This document shows positions 62,701-64,000 of a stretch of 64,000 bases of DNA, one piece after another. The notes beneath the pieces were generated by a model, which saw nothing but the letters and a program-made list of their open reading frames with translations, did no database searches and was not told where the DNA came from. A program made the position numbers and the translations under genes. The stretch is from Sphingobacteriales bacterium (GTDB taxonomy: Bacteria > Bacteroidota > Bacteroidia > Chitinophagales > UBA2359). The DNA is taken from positions 76,776-140,775 of the forward strand of contig JADKCK010000017.1 of assembly GCA_016718845.1 (NCBI GenBank), in the 5' to 3' direction. Position 1 is the first letter of the stretch. Each line of letters starts with the position of its first letter.

Positions 62701-63318
62701 ACCAGTTACGTTGGACAATTTGGTGGGTAAATTTAGACCCTGTTATAGGCTCTGAACAAGGAAACTTGCGCCCTTTTTTATCTGAGTTCCCCATTTCAAA
62801 TTGAGTTTTGCTTTTCCTTTTGTAGTGGTTCTTGCGGCTTGAATTGCTTAGATGGGCATGTGCGTTAAGAAAGTCTGTTTGAAGCACGCACACTACGACA
62901 CTGTTTGGCCGTTTATCTTTCGTGGCCTCCACAGCCTGTTTTTGGTCTTTTTGTCGAAAAGTAACAAACTTTAATGGGTGGGTAAACAGTAAACGACAAC
63001 AAGTAGCAAGCCCCATGCCACTAATTAGGTAACACCCCTGCGTAACATGAGTTAATAATTAGCAATGATATTGTCAATGACATTCTTCCTGTGATTAATG
63101 GAATTCCAATTACATCACGCAAGAACAACCGACAAATTTACCCTAATGAAACGCTAATACCCGCCAATCACTTTGGAGTAACAACAGATAGTATTGTGTT
63201 GGCTTACCAAATCAGAACTATTGACAAGCAAAGACTGATTAAACAAATAGGCACTATTACAGACGCTAAATATCAACAAAATATTATCGAGGCTTTATCT
63301 TTTCAATTAGCTATCTAA
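62697..63318 (+). pseudogene. MazF/PemK-type toxin gene interrupted by a repeat element
   Basis: The first part (62697-62804) encodes MNQLRWTIWWVNLDPVIGSE followed by QGNLRP, the standard N-terminus of MazF/PemK endoribonucleases, then runs into foreign sequence and stops. The second part (about 63055-63318) resumes with LIISNDIVNDILPVINGIPI, TSRKNNRQIYPNETLIPA, TTDSIVLAYQIRTIDKQRLI and KQIGTI, the rest of the same protein. About 275 bp of non-coding DNA separate them. Joining the two halves gives one normal-length toxin of about 110-115 aa, so the gene was inactivated by an insertion. Confidence 0.75.
62776..63052 (+). mobile_element. Palindrome-family element inserted in the mazF-like gene (copy 3)
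   Basis: The right end, CTGCGTAACATGAGT (63038-63052), is identical to the right terminal repeat of the MITE at 15949-16352, and GCCCCATGCC near 63011 is also shared. GCGTTAAGAAA, CTGTTTGAAGCACGC and AAAAGTAACAAACTTTAATG match the palindrome cores of copies 1 and 2. The left boundary is not clear, and I cannot find the left terminal repeat, so this is a diverged or partly rearranged copy. Confidence 0.6.
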
Positions 63319-63396
63319 ATCATCGAAACGCTCTCCCCAATTGTGTAATTATGAATCATAATCTTTTACAACCCCAAATCAACCCCCAAAACCAAA

Positions 63397-64000
63397 ATGA
63401 CCATTGCCGAACTACGCCAACAAAACTGCCTATTATTTGAGTGCATCAGCGGTAGCCGAGCTTATGGCTTAGACCTACCACACTCGGATACCGACATTAA
63501 AGGCGTGTTTGTGTTGCCCAAAAATATTTTTTACGGATTAGATTATATCGACCAAATAAACGACGATAACAACAATTGCATCTTTTACGAACTCCGCCGA
63601 TTTGTTGAACTACTAAGCAAAAACAACCCCAACATGCTCGAAATGCTCAACATTCCGCCCAACTGCATCATCTACAAACACCCCCTTTTCGACCAATTTA
63701 CACCCCAACTTTTTTTGAGCAAACTGTGTAAAGATACCTTTGCAGGCTATGCCGCATCGCAAATAAAAAAAGCAAAAGGCTTAAACAAAAAAATAAACAA
63801 CCCCATGAGCCTCGAGCGTAAAAGCGTGCTAGAGTTTTGCTACGTACCCGAAAAACAAGGCTCAATGCCCATATTGCAATGGCTCGACCGACGCAAAATG
63901 AACCCAAACCGCTGCGGATTGGTCAATATACCCAATATGCGCGACATATACGGCTTGTATTACGATGCCCGAAACACCCTAAACTTTAAAGGATTAATAA
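63397..64000 (+). CDS. Nucleotidyltransferase-fold protein (YcgL type), runs off the window
   Basis: The frame is open from the ATG at 63397 to the window end (201 codons). It begins MTIAELRQQNCLLFECISGS and continues RAYGLDLPHSDTDIKGVFVL, which is the GS-x-n-YG...SDxD signature of DNA polymerase beta-type nucleotidyltransferases, in the branch of predicted YcgL-like enzymes. RRFVELLSKNNPNMLEMLNI and SQIKKAKGLNKKINNP are also typical. These proteins may transfer nucleotides to protein or RNA, but their function is not settled. The ATG follows the toxin remnant by 78 bp. The C-terminal part lies outside the window. Confidence 0.8.
   Translation, partial: MTIAELRQQNCLLFECISGSRAYGLDLPHSDTDIKGVFVLPKNIFYGLDYIDQINDDNNNCIFYELRRFVELLSKNNPNMLEMLNIPPNCIIYKHPLFDQFTPQLFLSKLCKDTFAGYAASQIKKAKGLNKKINNPMSLERKSVLEFCYVPEKQGSMPILQWLDRRKMNPNRCGLVNIPNMRDIYGLYYDARNTLNFKGLI

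Overview
The window comes from the chromosome of a Bacteroidota (Bacteroidetes) bacterium, probably an uncultured environmental lineage. The evidence is consistent: type IX secretion (T9SS) C-terminal sorting domains of both type A and type B, a PorT-family T9SS protein next to ubiE/menG, CotH proteins, PKD and SprB-like adhesin domains, DUF4159 and DUF1569 proteins, -7 promoter boxes of the TAnnTTTG type, and no clear Shine-Dalgarno sites. By eye the DNA is AT-rich. I saw no rRNA or tRNA gene, no CRISPR array and no intact insertion sequence.

Layout. 1-4433 is a minus-strand housekeeping block (S9 peptidase cut by the window edge, Nudix hydrolase, valS). 4584-7100 holds four tandem Uma2/DUF820 nuclease-fold genes, the third frameshifted. 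7270-15533 carries an unknown two-helix membrane protein, an AIPR (abortive phage resistance) protein, a frameshifted TPR protein, a YfhO-like polytopic membrane protein and a lipoprotein whose end lies in a repeat. 15524-16404 is a nest of non-coding mobile-type repeats. 16407-25193 has two CotH-type secreted proteins, a GT9 glycosyltransferase, a GNAT acetyltransferase and a DUF1569 protein. 25723-48568 is dominated by three WG-repeat paralogues (one intact, one split, one decayed), SprB-like and gliding-type surface proteins, an Rpn-like gene with a duplicated tail, a biotin-dependent acyl-CoA carboxyltransferase, an XdhC protein and a secreted GH13 amylase. 48806-54385 has a small unknown protein, a 21-copy 21-bp tandem array and a large GH18-CUB-FN3 T9SS cargo protein. 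54876-61944 has a prohibitin-like protein, ubiE/menG-porT, a triple-Kazal lipoprotein, ccmF and a TPMT-like methyltransferase. 62012-64000 has a second inverted-repeat element, an antitoxin/MazF-type pair whose toxin gene is interrupted by a repeat element, and a nucleotidyltransferase cut by the window edge.

How it fits together. PorT belongs to the secretion route used by the CTD-bearing proteins here (CotH1, the SprB-like protein, the gliding-type protein and the GH18 protein). CcmF and menaquinone methylation fit a respiratory lifestyle. Uma2, AIPR, Rpn and MazF-like genes give the window a light defence/selfish-element flavour, but I see no complete, recognisable defence operon.

Two things stand out. 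First, there are several families of small palindromic or inverted-repeat elements, one with perfect 15-bp terminal inverted repeats and a 5-bp target duplication, another copy of which sits inside the mazF-like gene. Second, single-base frameshifts recur, several of them in A/T homopolymers, which makes sequencing or assembly error a serious alternative to real gene decay.
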